From contig NZ_RYZZ01000003.1 of assembly GCF_003989135.1 (NCBI RefSeq), positions 37,356 to 101,355 of the forward strand: DNA of 64,000 nt. Direction: 5' to 3'. A program made the position numbers and the translations under genes. Position 1 is the stretch's first letter; each line of letters opens with the position of its first letter. The stretch is from Peribacillus cavernae. GTDB taxonomy: Bacteria; Bacillota; Bacilli; Bacillales; DSM-1321. Shown here piece after piece: positions 1-8,268 of the stretch. Under the pieces are notes generated by a model. It was given only the letters and a program-made list of their open reading frames with translations, searched no databases and was not told the origin of the DNA.

Positions 1-317
1 TTTCTCATGCGGGTAAACACGCCCCATTGCTATGGTCTGATAAAGAGAAGATGCCTTCTTCTGTGATGTCTTATGTAATGTCCCTACAGCCTAAATACAA
101 AATGTCACCTGCTGAAGGACCATATAATCATGCGTGGTTAACCGGCGATGAGAAGGAGTTCTCCAAAGCAGCGCAAGCTGAACTAGATGATATGTTAGAA
201 ATTGTTTCTGAATCCGGCCAAGGTCACGGTGGAATGAACATGGATGGAATGGAAGGTATGGATAAAAATAGCGAAGAGAAAAAAGATAACTCAGAAATGC
301 CTGGAATGAATCACTAA
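1..317 (+). CDS. C-terminal part of an unidentified protein with Met/His-rich tail (partial)
   Basis: Open from the left edge of the window (frame begins at base 3), so the start is missing; about 104 residues are visible. The visible part has no domain I recognise. It ends in a low-complexity stretch rich in Met, Gly, Asp, Glu and His (GMNMDGMEGMDKN ... EMPGMNH), the kind of tail seen in proteins that bind copper in extracytoplasmic or metal-handling settings. That role is inference only. A hairpin follows the stop directly, so this is the last gene of its transcript and is not linked to the galactose operon downstream. Confidence 0.6.
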   Translation, partial: SHAGKHAPLLWSDKEKMPSSVMSYVMSLQPKYKMSPAEGPYNHAWLTGDEKEFSKAAQAELDDMLEIVSESGQGHGGMNMDGMEGMDKNSEEKKDNSEMPGMNH

Positions 318-329
318 AGATTGATACAA

Positions 330-357
330 TCCCCCACCATTAAGCTTTGGTGGGGGA
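330..357 (+). terminator. Hairpin terminator after the partial gene
   Basis: A ten-base-pair stem (TCCCCCACCA / TGGTGGGGGA) closes an eight-base loop 13 bases after the stop codon. The T-run behind it is weak (ACACTTATTT). Confidence 0.7.
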
Positions 358-492
358 CACTTATTTAATCTGCTTGTAGATCATTTAGTTATATATTAAC
401 TTTTCATAAATAAAAGGGAACTAAACTCTGTATTTCCCCTTAATCTAACTCATTCATAAGGTGGAGAACACATTTATACTCATAAATACTAT

Positions 493-521
493 TTGAAATA
501 AAACCAATAACACGCTATCAT
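493..521 (+). promoter_or_regulatory. Sigma-A promoter of the galT operon
   Basis: TTGAAA (493-498) and TATCAT (516-521) are separated by exactly 17 bases. The predicted start is just upstream of the AT-rich palindrome at 535-557. The rest of the 300-base gap before galT shows no other structure. Confidence 0.6.
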
Positions 522-534
522 CTAAGTAACAACT

Positions 535-557
535 TTATTAATTAATTTAATTAATAT
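535..557. promoter_or_regulatory. Putative ROK-repressor operator at galT
   Basis: AT-rich odd-centred palindrome TTAATTAA-T-TTAATTAA (538-554), whose symmetry extends to 535-557 with one mismatch. It sits immediately downstream of the promoter -10 element. A near-identical palindrome occupies the same position at the sugar-binding-protein promoter (5958-5980), and a looser version overlaps the start region of the ROK gene. By analogy with XylR-type ROK repressors I infer it is the repressor's binding site. Confidence 0.5.
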
Positions 558-618
558 GAAGTCACTTCGTAAAAAGCAAGTGGTTCCGATGTAAAAGTGA
601 TACGGAGGTATTACAATC

Positions 619-2133
619 ATGCAAAACATTTATCAAGACATTCAAAATCTGCTGGAATATGGAGTTTCTCATCATCTATTGACGGAAGAAGATGTTATTT
701 ATGCTCGCAACAAAATTCTTTCCTTATTAGATTTAAATGATTGGCATGACTCAGTGGCAAAAGAAAACCCTTCTTCGCTTCAGGATATTTTAGACAGCAT
801 CCTGGATTGGTGCTCGGAAAACGGGTTGCTATCACACAATACAACGACCGAACGGGATATCTTTGATACGGAACTTATGAATTGTTTAATGCCGCGCCCA
901 TCCGAGGTGATCCGCACCTTTAGGGAAAATTATCAAGAAAATCAGGAACTAGCGACAAACCAGTTTTATGAACTTTCAATTTCATCAAACTATATTCGTG
1001 AGGACAGGGTTTCCAAAAATCGAATCTGGAAAACGTCTACCCCGTACGGAGAAATAGATATCACCATCAACCTTTCAAAACCGGAAAAAGATCCAAAAGA
1101 AATTGCCTTATTACAGAATAGTCCGAGTCATTCTTACCCCGACTGTCCACTGTGTATCGAAAATGAAGGCTTTAGGGGCAATCTTCGGCATGCCGCAAGA
1201 GCGACACACCGGATCATTCCGATTACTTTAAACGGTGAAGATTGGTTTTTTCAATATTCACCTTATGTGTACTATCGGGAACATTGCATCGTTTTAAAAA
1301 AACAGCATGTTCCGATGGAAATTTCGACAGATACCTTTGTTCGCCTCCTCAATTTTGTTGAAAAAATGCCCCACTATTTCATCGGCTCCAATGCCGACTT
1401 GCCGATTGTCGGCGGCTCAATTTTGACTCATGACCATTTCCAGGGCGGCCGCTATACGTTTGCCATCGAGAGAGCTGAGACCGAGGAAACTTTTCAGCTG
1501 CAAGGTTATCCAAACGTTACAATCGGAATTGTTAAATGGCCAATGTCGGTATTAAGGATACAGGGCGAAAAAAAGGAAGTTGCCCAGATTTCGGAAATGA
1601 TATGGCGTACGTGGCAGGGATATAGTGATATTGCTGCAGATATCCTCGCTTTTAGCGGCGAAACTCCTCATAATACGGTCACGCCAATTGCCCGCAGACG
1701 AGGGGAGTTATATGAAATGGATCTAGTGTTACGAAATAATCGCACAACCGTGGAACACCCCGATGGAATGTTCCACCCTCATCAGGAACTCCATCATATT
1801 AAAAAGGAGAACATTGGCGTCATCGAAGTAATGGGCCTTGCCGTCTTACCTGGAAGGCTTGCCAATGACCTGGATATACTAGCCCAGCTTCTCATCGATC
1901 CCGCAGAAAAAGATCAATGGGACACATCTTTGCTGAAACATTGGGATTGGCATCAGCAAATTTTAAAAGACCATCAATACATCACCAAAGAAAATGTAAC
2001 AGACATCCTGCGAACAGAAGTGGGCAGGAAATTCCAAAATGTCTTGGAACATGCGGGAGTATTCAAGAGGACATCACATGGCAAACAAGCATTCCTTCGA
2101 TTTATCACGAAGCTTCAGGAAAAAAACTCGTAG
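619..2133 (+). CDS. galT: UDP-glucose--hexose-1-phosphate uridylyltransferase, class II
   Basis: Second enzyme of the Leloir pathway: exchanges UMP between UDP-glucose and galactose-1-phosphate in the cytoplasm. At 504 residues it has the length of the Firmicutes class II GalT family, not the shorter E. coli type. Visible marks are a CPLC segment near residue 175 and the HDHFQGG motif near residue 271, which replaces the HPH active-site motif of class I enzymes. The start has a good Shine-Dalgarno (ACGGAGG). First gene of the operon galT-galK-galE-M24, with its promoter and likely operator just upstream; galK follows after 81 bases. Confidence 0.95.
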   Translation: MQNIYQDIQNLLEYGVSHHLLTEEDVIYARNKILSLLDLNDWHDSVAKENPSSLQDILDSILDWCSENGLLSHNTTTERDIFDTELMNCLMPRPSEVIRTFRENYQENQELATNQFYELSISSNYIREDRVSKNRIWKTSTPYGEIDITINLSKPEKDPKEIALLQNSPSHSYPDCPLCIENEGFRGNLRHAARATHRIIPITLNGEDWFFQYSPYVYYREHCIVLKKQHVPMEISTDTFVRLLNFVEKMPHYFIGSNADLPIVGGSILTHDHFQGGRYTFAIERAETEETFQLQGYPNVTIGIVKWPMSVLRIQGEKKEVAQISEMIWRTWQGYSDIAADILAFSGETPHNTVTPIARRRGELYEMDLVLRNNRTTVEHPDGMFHPHQELHHIKKENIGVIEVMGLAVLPGRLANDLDILAQLLIDPAEKDQWDTSLLKHWDWHQQILKDHQYITKENVTDILRTEVGRKFQNVLEHAGVFKRTSHGKQAFLRFITKLQEKNS

Positions 2134-2214
2134 TAACTAGCAGTTTGGAAGAGTGCTAGAAAAGGGGAACCTCGATTAATCCCATATTAATAGAGAAAGA
2201 AGGCTAGAAATAAT

Positions 2215-3423
2215 ATGGACACTCAAGAGTTAATAAAGCTGTTTTTTGCTGAATTCGGTTATGAAGATAACACCCGCTTCTTTTTTGCGCCCAGCAGGGT
2301 GAATTTAATTGGAGAGCATACGGATTATAACGGAGGATACGTTTTGCCTGCCGCTTTAACCTTTGGAACGTGGGCTATTGCCCGCCCTCGAAACGATGGA
2401 ATATATCGTCTTCGTTCCACCAACTTCTCTGCCAAAGTCGACTGCGCACTTTCTGAGAAACTAGTATACAAAAAGGAAGACGACTGGGCCAATTACCCAA
2501 AGGGTGTCCTATATGAATTAATAAAGATGGCCGGGGTGGAACAATCTCATCTTTTTACCGGGGCAGATATTTTATTTCACGGAAATACCCCCAATGGAGC
2601 AGGGCTTTCTTCTTCGGCATCAATTGAACTTGTAACCGGGCTTTCACTTAGTTCTTTAGCTGGTTTGCCTGTCCCGATGCTGGAGCTTGTAAAATTAGCT
2701 CAACGTGCAGAAAATGGTTTTGTAGGCGTTAATTGCGGAATTATGGATCAATTCGCAATAGGGATGGGAAGAGAAAACCATGCTATCATGTTGAAATGCG
2801 ATAAATTGGAATATTCCTACGTCCCGATGAAGCTGGATGATTACAAAATCGTGATCACCAATACAAATAAACAGCGGGGGCTGGCGGACTCTAAATATAA
2901 TGAACGCCGCCGGGAATGTGAACAAGGATTTGCCCAAATCAAAAATAGGCTTCTCCATGCTCAGTCGTTAGGAGATGTGGGTTATACTGAATGGGAGAAG
3001 GTTCGTAAGTTTGTTGTGGATGAGGTTATCCGCAATCGGCTGGAGCATGTCATTTCAGAAAATGAACGAGTTAAATCAGCGATGAAAAGTTTGCAAAAAA
3101 GTGATCTGTCTGCATTTGGCGATTTAATGAAAAGATCACATGAGTCGTTGCGGGACTTATATGAAGTAACCGGTTTTGAGCTGGATACGCTTTATGAGGA
3201 AGCCTCCAGGGTTCCGGGCTGTATTGGCACAAGGATGACAGGCGCCGGGTTTGGCGGCTGTAATGTCAGCCTGGTAAAAGAAGAATCCGTTGTGCAATTT
3301 AAAAAGTCCGTATCAGAAAACTATACATCGAAAACAACTCTTACTCCGACTTTCTATGTATGCGAAATTGGGAATGGTGCAAGAGAAATAAGCAAGGTGG
3401 GTGCAGAAGGAGGAATCAAATAA
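2215..3423 (+). CDS. galK: Galactokinase
   Basis: Phosphorylates alpha-D-galactose at C1 with ATP, feeding GalT. 402 residues, slightly longer than the usual ~390. GHMP-kinase features are in order: the galactokinase signature around residues 30-40 (GEHTDYNGGY), the ATP-binding glycine/serine loop near residue 128 (GAGLSSSAS) and the C-terminal TGAGFGG motif near 341. The stop codon overlaps the galE start by one base (TAATG), so galE is translationally coupled. No mutarotase (galM) gene is present nearby. Confidence 0.95.
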   Translation: MDTQELIKLFFAEFGYEDNTRFFFAPSRVNLIGEHTDYNGGYVLPAALTFGTWAIARPRNDGIYRLRSTNFSAKVDCALSEKLVYKKEDDWANYPKGVLYELIKMAGVEQSHLFTGADILFHGNTPNGAGLSSSASIELVTGLSLSSLAGLPVPMLELVKLAQRAENGFVGVNCGIMDQFAIGMGRENHAIMLKCDKLEYSYVPMKLDDYKIVITNTNKQRGLADSKYNERRRECEQGFAQIKNRLLHAQSLGDVGYTEWEKVRKFVVDEVIRNRLEHVISENERVKSAMKSLQKSDLSAFGDLMKRSHESLRDLYEVTGFELDTLYEEASRVPGCIGTRMTGAGFGGCNVSLVKEESVVQFKKSVSENYTSKTTLTPTFYVCEIGNGAREISKVGAEGGIK

Positions 3424-4415
3424 TGGCTATCTTAGTCACAGGCGGGGCTGGTTATATTGGCAGCCACACCGTTATTGAGCTTTTAAATCAGGGAGAAGAA
3501 GTGATTGTCATTGATAATCTTAAAACTGGCCATAAACAGGCAGTAGCTGGCGGAGCTTTTTATGAAGGAAATTTGCGGGATACATCGTTTCTTGAACGTG
3601 TCTTCAGGGAAAATGGTATAGAAGCGGTGATTCATTTTGCTGCAAGTTCCCTGGTTGGAGAAAGTGTACAGCAGCCGCTTCCTTATTATGAAAATAACTT
3701 AATGGCTTCCCATAATCTTGTTTCAACGATGCTTGAACATAATGTGAAAAAGATCGTGTTTTCATCGACGGCTGCTACTTATGGAGAGCCGAAACAAATC
3801 CCGATTTTGGAAGAAGACAGCACAAACCCAACAAGTCCCTATGGGGAAACAAAACTGGCAATGGAAAAAATGTTCCGCTGGTGTGATCAAGCATATGGAT
3901 TGAAATCGGTCTCCCTCAGGTACTTTAATGCGGCAGGTGCACATCCTGATGGCATGATCGGTGAAGACCATAATCCCGAGAGCCACTTGATTCCGATCAT
4001 TCTCCAGGTCGCCCTCGGTCAAAGAGAAGCAATCGGCGTGTTTGGCGACGATTATCCAACAGAAGACGGTACGTGCATTCGCGATTATATCCATGTCATG
4101 GATCTTGCGAACGCACACTGGCTCGCTCTAAAGTCGTTGCGTGAAAACGGAGCCAGTAATGTTTTTAACCTGGGGAACGGAAAAGGGTTTTCAGTAAAGG
4201 AAGTCATTGAAACAGCCCGTAACGTAACGGGACATTCCATTCCGGAAAAAATTAGCCCCCGGCGTGCAGGCGATCCGGCGTTGTTGATTGCCTCCTCGGA
4301 GAAAGCACAAACTGCATTAGGCTGGAAACCAAAATATAATGACCTCAGAACTATTATCGAAACAGCTTGGAATTGGCATAAAGAAAACCCGGACGGTTTT
4401 TTAGGCAAAAAGTAG
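3423..4415 (+). CDS. galE: UDP-glucose 4-epimerase
   Basis: NAD-dependent interconversion of UDP-galactose and UDP-glucose, closing the Leloir cycle. 330 residues. The Rossmann motif GGAGYIGSH is at residues 7-15 and the SDR catalytic pair is Tyr140/Lys144 in YGETK. An in-frame start lies 63 bases upstream, but it would run through galK. The ATG overlapping the galK stop gives the canonical MAILVTGGAGYIGSH N-terminus and is preceded by AGGAGG. Confidence 0.95.
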   Translation: MAILVTGGAGYIGSHTVIELLNQGEEVIVIDNLKTGHKQAVAGGAFYEGNLRDTSFLERVFRENGIEAVIHFAASSLVGESVQQPLPYYENNLMASHNLVSTMLEHNVKKIVFSSTAATYGEPKQIPILEEDSTNPTSPYGETKLAMEKMFRWCDQAYGLKSVSLRYFNAAGAHPDGMIGEDHNPESHLIPIILQVALGQREAIGVFGDDYPTEDGTCIRDYIHVMDLANAHWLALKSLRENGASNVFNLGNGKGFSVKEVIETARNVTGHSIPEKISPRRAGDPALLIASSEKAQTALGWKPKYNDLRTIIETAWNWHKENPDGFLGKK

Positions 4416-4433
4416 AAAGGGGAACATGGTATT

Positions 4434-5522
4434 ATGACTGTATCTGTAACTCCGCTGCAGAAAGTAAAGGACTTCATGAAACAAAAAGAAATTGATGGAG
4501 TTCTGTTTCGGACACGCAGTAATTTCTCCTGGCTAACGGGAGGGAAGGATAACCATATCGTACATACAACTGAATTAGGGGTAGCAGACCTGCTAATTCT
4601 TCCAGAAAAAAAGTACTGCATCACCTCAAAAATGGAATCCGCCCGCATTCATGATGAAGAGCTCATTGGGCTTGATTACGAATTTATCGCAACTGAATGG
4701 TACGAAAACCAGGATAAGGCAATTGAAAAACTCTGTGAAGGAAAAACAATTGCCAGTGATGTTCCATTCAGCCATTTCCTTGACTTCGGCCGCGAATTAA
4801 CAGGGTTGCGTTTTACCCTTAATGAGAAGGAAATTAATCGCTACCGTTTGCTTTCCCAAAAAGCAGCCGGTGCCGTAGAATCTACCTGCCGGGAAATTGA
4901 ACCAGGCATGACAGAGTTTGAAATTGCTGCCCACCTGGCGGCAAAGGTGATGAAAGACGGGATGAATCCCCATGTCATTCTTGTGTCCACCGATGACCGC
5001 GTGTTTAAGTACCGTCACCCAATTCCAACCGAAAAGAAGCTCGAGGAATACGCGATGATTGTTCTCTGTGCGGAAAAAGGCGGATTGGTCAGCAATGTGA
5101 CAAGGTTCGTTCACTTTGGCGCTTTGCCAGAAGAATTGGCCGTCAATAAAGGGAAACTGATGCAAATAGATGTTGCCATGAATGCAGTGACAAGACCGGG
5201 AACCCCGATTAAGGATGTATTGCAAAAAGGCTTCGATACATACAGCGAAGTTGGCTATCCGGATGACTGGCGCTATCTCCATCAAGGAGGGCCTACCGGC
5301 TATGCAACCCGTGAATTTATCGCAACTCCTGACATGGAGGATATCGTTCATTTACATCAAGCTTTTGCCTGGAATCCCGCGATCAGGGGCATTAAATCAG
5401 AGGATACCATTTTAGTGGGCGAAGATGATAATGAAGTTCTAACTCATACCGGCGAATGGGTATATCTTGAAACAGAGCACAATGGAAAGAAATATTTACG
5501 GCCCGATATATTGATTCGGTGA
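4434..5522 (+). CDS. M24-family (creatinase/aminopeptidase fold) protein lacking most metal ligands
   Basis: 362 residues with an N-terminal creatinase-like domain (about 1-130) and a C-terminal pita-bread domain, as in Xaa-Pro peptidases (COG0006 type). Aligning by eye to the five metal ligands of M24 (D, D, H, E, E): the first Asp falls on Leu211/Cys212, the second is Asn221 (VSNVTRF for xSDxTR), a His is kept (H283 in HQGGPTGY), the first Glu is Asn314 (AWNPAI for xxEPGI), and only the last Glu (E323 in KSEDT) is kept. It is therefore unlikely to be an ordinary dinuclear-metal peptidase. It has its own Shine-Dalgarno 18 bases after galE and ends at a strong terminator, so it is the fourth gene of the gal operon. 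Its role there is unknown. Confidence 0.75.
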   Translation: MTVSVTPLQKVKDFMKQKEIDGVLFRTRSNFSWLTGGKDNHIVHTTELGVADLLILPEKKYCITSKMESARIHDEELIGLDYEFIATEWYENQDKAIEKLCEGKTIASDVPFSHFLDFGRELTGLRFTLNEKEINRYRLLSQKAAGAVESTCREIEPGMTEFEIAAHLAAKVMKDGMNPHVILVSTDDRVFKYRHPIPTEKKLEEYAMIVLCAEKGGLVSNVTRFVHFGALPEELAVNKGKLMQIDVAMNAVTRPGTPIKDVLQKGFDTYSEVGYPDDWRYLHQGGPTGYATREFIATPDMEDIVHLHQAFAWNPAIRGIKSEDTILVGEDDNEVLTHTGEWVYLETEHNGKKYLRPDILIR

Positions 5523-5544
5523 GTGAAATTAAAACGGATAAAAG

Positions 5545-5576
5545 AAAAGACGTATCAACTGCAGATACGTCTTTTT
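5545..5576 (+). terminator. Rho-independent terminator of the gal operon
   Basis: AAAAGACGTATC, a seven-base loop, then GATACGTCTTTTT: a perfect stem with a T-run shortly after the M24-gene stop. Confidence 0.9.
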
Positions 5577-5650
5577 CAACTGGACCGGAAAGTATAAGTT
5601 TTCTTCTTATGTATTGGTGTAAACCAGCAATTTTGAAACTGGAATTCTTG

Positions 5651-5720
5651 TTTTGTTGCCATATTTTCGTTTTTGTTGCTATTTTGATTACCTTCGTTGC
5701 TGATTTTCAGACTTTGTTAC
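5651..5720. repeat. Degenerate direct repeats, period about 20 bp (GTTGC core)
   Basis: Four units with a GTTGC/GTTAC core at 5655, 5675, 5696 and 5716 (spacings 20, 21, 20), each followed by about 15 AT-rich variable bases. Non-coding, between the gal terminator and the sugar-importer promoter. The same architecture with different core words recurs at 32231-32398 and 62081-62350. The remainder of the 5523-6021 gap holds the promoter, cre and operator listed separately. Confidence 0.55.
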
Positions 5721-5911
5721 TAATAGTCTAGATCTTAACTTTTTTTTAGATGTTTGCCCCTTAGAAATCTGTTTAATTTAATATGGAAAATAAACTTACT
5801 ATTTTAATAGCAAAGGCATAAGAAGGGCAGTTATTTACAGCAGGTACATACATATCATAATGACAGTTAGCTCTGCATCAAATGCTTGACATTATCATCA
5901 AAATATCAAAA

Positions 5912-5925
5912 TGAAAACGTTGACA
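5912..5925 (+). promoter_or_regulatory. cre site (CcpA operator)
   Basis: TGAAAACGTTGACA matches the catabolite-responsive element TGWAANCGNTNWCA at every position. It overlaps the -35 box (5920-5925) of the sugar-importer promoter, so CcpA bound with HPr(Ser-P) or Crh(Ser-P) would block RNA polymerase. hprK and crh, both encoded in this window, feed this control. Confidence 0.8.
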
Positions 5926-5948
5926 AAAACTATGCGTATGACTATTAT
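5920..5948 (+). promoter_or_regulatory. Sigma-A promoter of the sugar-importer/GH2 operon
   Basis: Perfect -35 TTGACA (5920-5925), 17-base spacer, -10 TATTAT (5943-5948). The cre covers the -35 and the putative ROK operator begins ten bases after the -10. Confidence 0.85.
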
Positions 5949-5957
5949 AAAAGTACA

Positions 5958-5980
5958 AAGTAAATTAATTTAATTAACTT
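5958..5980. promoter_or_regulatory. Putative ROK-repressor operator at the importer promoter
   Basis: A 23-bp palindrome with 11-base arms around T5969 and one mismatch; its core is AAATTAA-T-TTAATTA. It shares its centre and arms with the palindrome at galT (535-557) and the same promoter-proximal position. Confidence 0.55.
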
Positions 5981-6021
5981 AAGAGACAGGGACTATTTTA
6001 GCAAATCGAGGGGGAAATAGG

Positions 6022-7293
6022 ATGAAGAAGAAGAAATGGCTCGGCATTGCTATGACAGCTGTTTTGGCAATTGGTTCGCTTGCTGCCTGCTCTAACGACG
6101 AGAAAACAACAGGAAGTTCAAGTGGGAAGGGAGATAGCTCCACGATAACATTCTGGGCGCCATTCTCAGGTCCTGATGGTCCACGCATGAAATCGATTGT
6201 TGAAGACTATAACAAATCACAATCTGAGTATAAGGTTGATTTTCAAATCGTTCCGCAATCTGATTACTATAAAACTGTCGATCTTTCATTTTCCGGCCAG
6301 AAAAACGGACCGGATGTGATGATTATGCACCGTGACCAGCTTCCTACCTATGTAGAAAAGAAATTGGTAAAGGATGTTACCGAAACAGCTGAAAAAGCTG
6401 GCGTAAAAGAAGAAAATTATGCTGAAACTGCCTGGGAAGGCGGCCAAATAGATGGTAAACAATACGGGATTCCGTTAGATATCCATCCGCTGGTATTCTA
6501 TTATAATAAAGATTTGTTCAAGCAAGCGGGGTTGGATCCGGAGAAGCCGCCTACGAATCGCGAAGAATTCTTGGATGCTGCTAAAAAGCTGACTGACTCC
6601 TCCAAGAACCAGTATGGGTTTGTCGTGCCGACATTATGGCCAAACCAATTCATTTACCCAACAGTATTGTTCCAAAATGGCGGGGAGTTACTAAAGGATG
6701 GCAAGCCAAATTACAACAGTCCTGAAGGCGTTGAAGCGTTAACATTCCTTTCGGATTTGGTTAAGAAGGAAAAAGTATCACCTGCAAATGTTCAACAAGA
6801 TGGAGAAGTTACCCTGTTCCTCCAAGGCAAGAATGCCATGCACCTGAATGGGCCATGGATGATGGAACAATGGGATAAAGCTAAATTAAACTATGGTGTA
6901 GCGCCTGTACCTCAATTAGGGACGAAACAGCAGGCTGTTTATGCAAACGCACACAACTTTGTTATTCCTGCTTCCGTGAAAGATGAGAAGAAACTGGATG
7001 CTACTACTGATTTCTTAAAATATGTAGCGGAAAATACAATGGAGTGGGCTAAATCAGGTCAGGCTCCTGCATCTAAAGCCGTATACGAAAGCGCTGAGTT
7101 CCAAAAGATGAAGCAGCAGCCGCAAGTTGCAAAACAATTTGAGTACGCTAAATTCGCTCCAACTGTATCGAACTGGGGCCAGATTTCAGAACCATTATGG
7201 CAAGAAGTGAACCTGGCTTTATTAGGAAAGAAAGATCCGCAAAAGGCGTTGGATGACGCAACGAAGAAAGCGGAACAACTTGCCAATAAGTAA
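6022..7293 (+). CDS. Extracellular sugar-binding lipoprotein of an ABC importer
   Basis: 423 residues. A lysine-rich N-terminus, hydrophobic segment and lipobox (LAAC, Cys about residue 23) mark it as a membrane-anchored lipoprotein. A Ser/Gly-rich linker and a family 1 solute-binding fold (maltose/oligosaccharide type) follow. Immediately downstream are two matching permeases and a GH2 glycosidase, and the nearby gal operon would consume galactose. The likely ligand is therefore a beta-galactoside or galacto-oligosaccharide (compare GanS of B. subtilis); this is inference from context. An attenuator-like hairpin separates it from the permease genes. Confidence 0.9.
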   Translation: MKKKKWLGIAMTAVLAIGSLAACSNDEKTTGSSSGKGDSSTITFWAPFSGPDGPRMKSIVEDYNKSQSEYKVDFQIVPQSDYYKTVDLSFSGQKNGPDVMIMHRDQLPTYVEKKLVKDVTETAEKAGVKEENYAETAWEGGQIDGKQYGIPLDIHPLVFYYNKDLFKQAGLDPEKPPTNREEFLDAAKKLTDSSKNQYGFVVPTLWPNQFIYPTVLFQNGGELLKDGKPNYNSPEGVEALTFLSDLVKKEKVSPANVQQDGEVTLFLQGKNAMHLNGPWMMEQWDKAKLNYGVAPVPQLGTKQQAVYANAHNFVIPASVKDEKKLDATTDFLKYVAENTMEWAKSGQAPASKAVYESAEFQKMKQQPQVAKQFEYAKFAPTVSNWGQISEPLWQEVNLALLGKKDPQKALDDATKKAEQLANK

Positions 7294-7305
7294 TATAAAC
7301 AAGAG

Positions 7306-7340
7306 GGGGCAGGTGAGTATTTTACCTGCCCGTTTCTTTT
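7306..7340 (+). terminator. Partial terminator between binding protein and permease genes
   Basis: GGGCAGGT (7307-7314) pairs with ACCTGCCC (7324-7331), followed by the T-rich GTTTCTTTTC. Such a hairpin between binding-protein and permease genes usually gives excess binding protein over the membrane subunits. Confidence 0.7.
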
Positions 7341-7371
7341 CAGTTAATAAAAAATGGAAGGGGGAGAGGTA

Positions 7372-8268
7372 ATGAATAAGGCCAATCGGAAGTCCCAGTT
7401 AACGTCCAGTTTATTTGTACTTCCGTACTTATTGCTGTTTACCGTCTTTCTTTTAATTCCTATCATATACGGAATCTGGATGAGTTTGCATAACTGGGAC
7501 TTATTGTCGCCAGTACATGAGTTTGTTGGATTGAAAAACTATCTAAATATTTTTGACCCGGCCTCTTATTTAAACAACCTCTTCTTTACCGGGCTAAAAA
7601 ACACACTGTTATTCGTTGTATTCAGTGTGCCTCTTCTGGTAGTAGTAGGATTAGGGTTGGCTTTATTAATCAATAGTTTGCCTGCAAGAATAAGAGGATT
7701 GTTTCGAACGGTTTACTTTATTCCATATTCTGTCTCTGTTTCAGTAGTGGCAATCATTTGGTTATGGATCCTGGATACGAACAGCGGCTTGATTAACCAG
7801 TACTTGCAAAAGTTCAATCTTCCTGTAATTGCATGGTTGACAGATATGCCTTGGGCCTGGATTTCCCTTGTCATTGCTACTCTTTGGTGGACAATCGGCT
7901 TTAATATGATCATTTTTATCAATGCCCTGAATGATGTTTCAGAGGAACTGTATGAAGCCGGGGCGCTCGACGGTGCATCCCGCTGGCAACGGTTCCGTTT
8001 CATTACCCTGCCGAGCATCAAACCGATCATGCTGTTTGTCTTAATCACATCGACGATCGCATCCTTTAATATTTACGGCCAGCCTTATCTGATGACTAGA
8101 GGCGGGCCTGGAGACTCAACTAAGGTCCTGTTGATGAATATCGTTGATGAAGCTTTTAAACAAAGGCAATTGGGAAGCGCTGCCGCAATGTCATTATTAA
8201 TGGCGTTAATGATGATTATCATCTCTGTTATTCAGTTCCGTATTTCGAATAGAAAGGGTGTGGAGTAG
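7372..8268 (+). CDS. ABC sugar importer permease, MalF/GanP type
   Basis: 298 residues with six predicted membrane segments and the inner-membrane-component EAA loop near residue 200 (EAGALDGASRWQRF), which docks on the ATPase. The ATG at 7372 is chosen because GGGGGAGAGG lies just before it; an in-frame ATG 18 bases upstream has no ribosome-binding site. It pairs with the next gene to form the channel. No ATPase gene is present, so a shared MsmX-type ATPase encoded elsewhere is expected, as in B. subtilis. Confidence 0.9.
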   Translation: MNKANRKSQLTSSLFVLPYLLLFTVFLLIPIIYGIWMSLHNWDLLSPVHEFVGLKNYLNIFDPASYLNNLFFTGLKNTLLFVVFSVPLLVVVGLGLALLINSLPARIRGLFRTVYFIPYSVSVSVVAIIWLWILDTNSGLINQYLQKFNLPVIAWLTDMPWAWISLVIATLWWTIGFNMIIFINALNDVSEELYEAGALDGASRWQRFRFITLPSIKPIMLFVLITSTIASFNIYGQPYLMTRGGPGDSTKVLLMNIVDEAFKQRQLGSAAAMSLLMALMMIIISVIQFRISNRKGVE

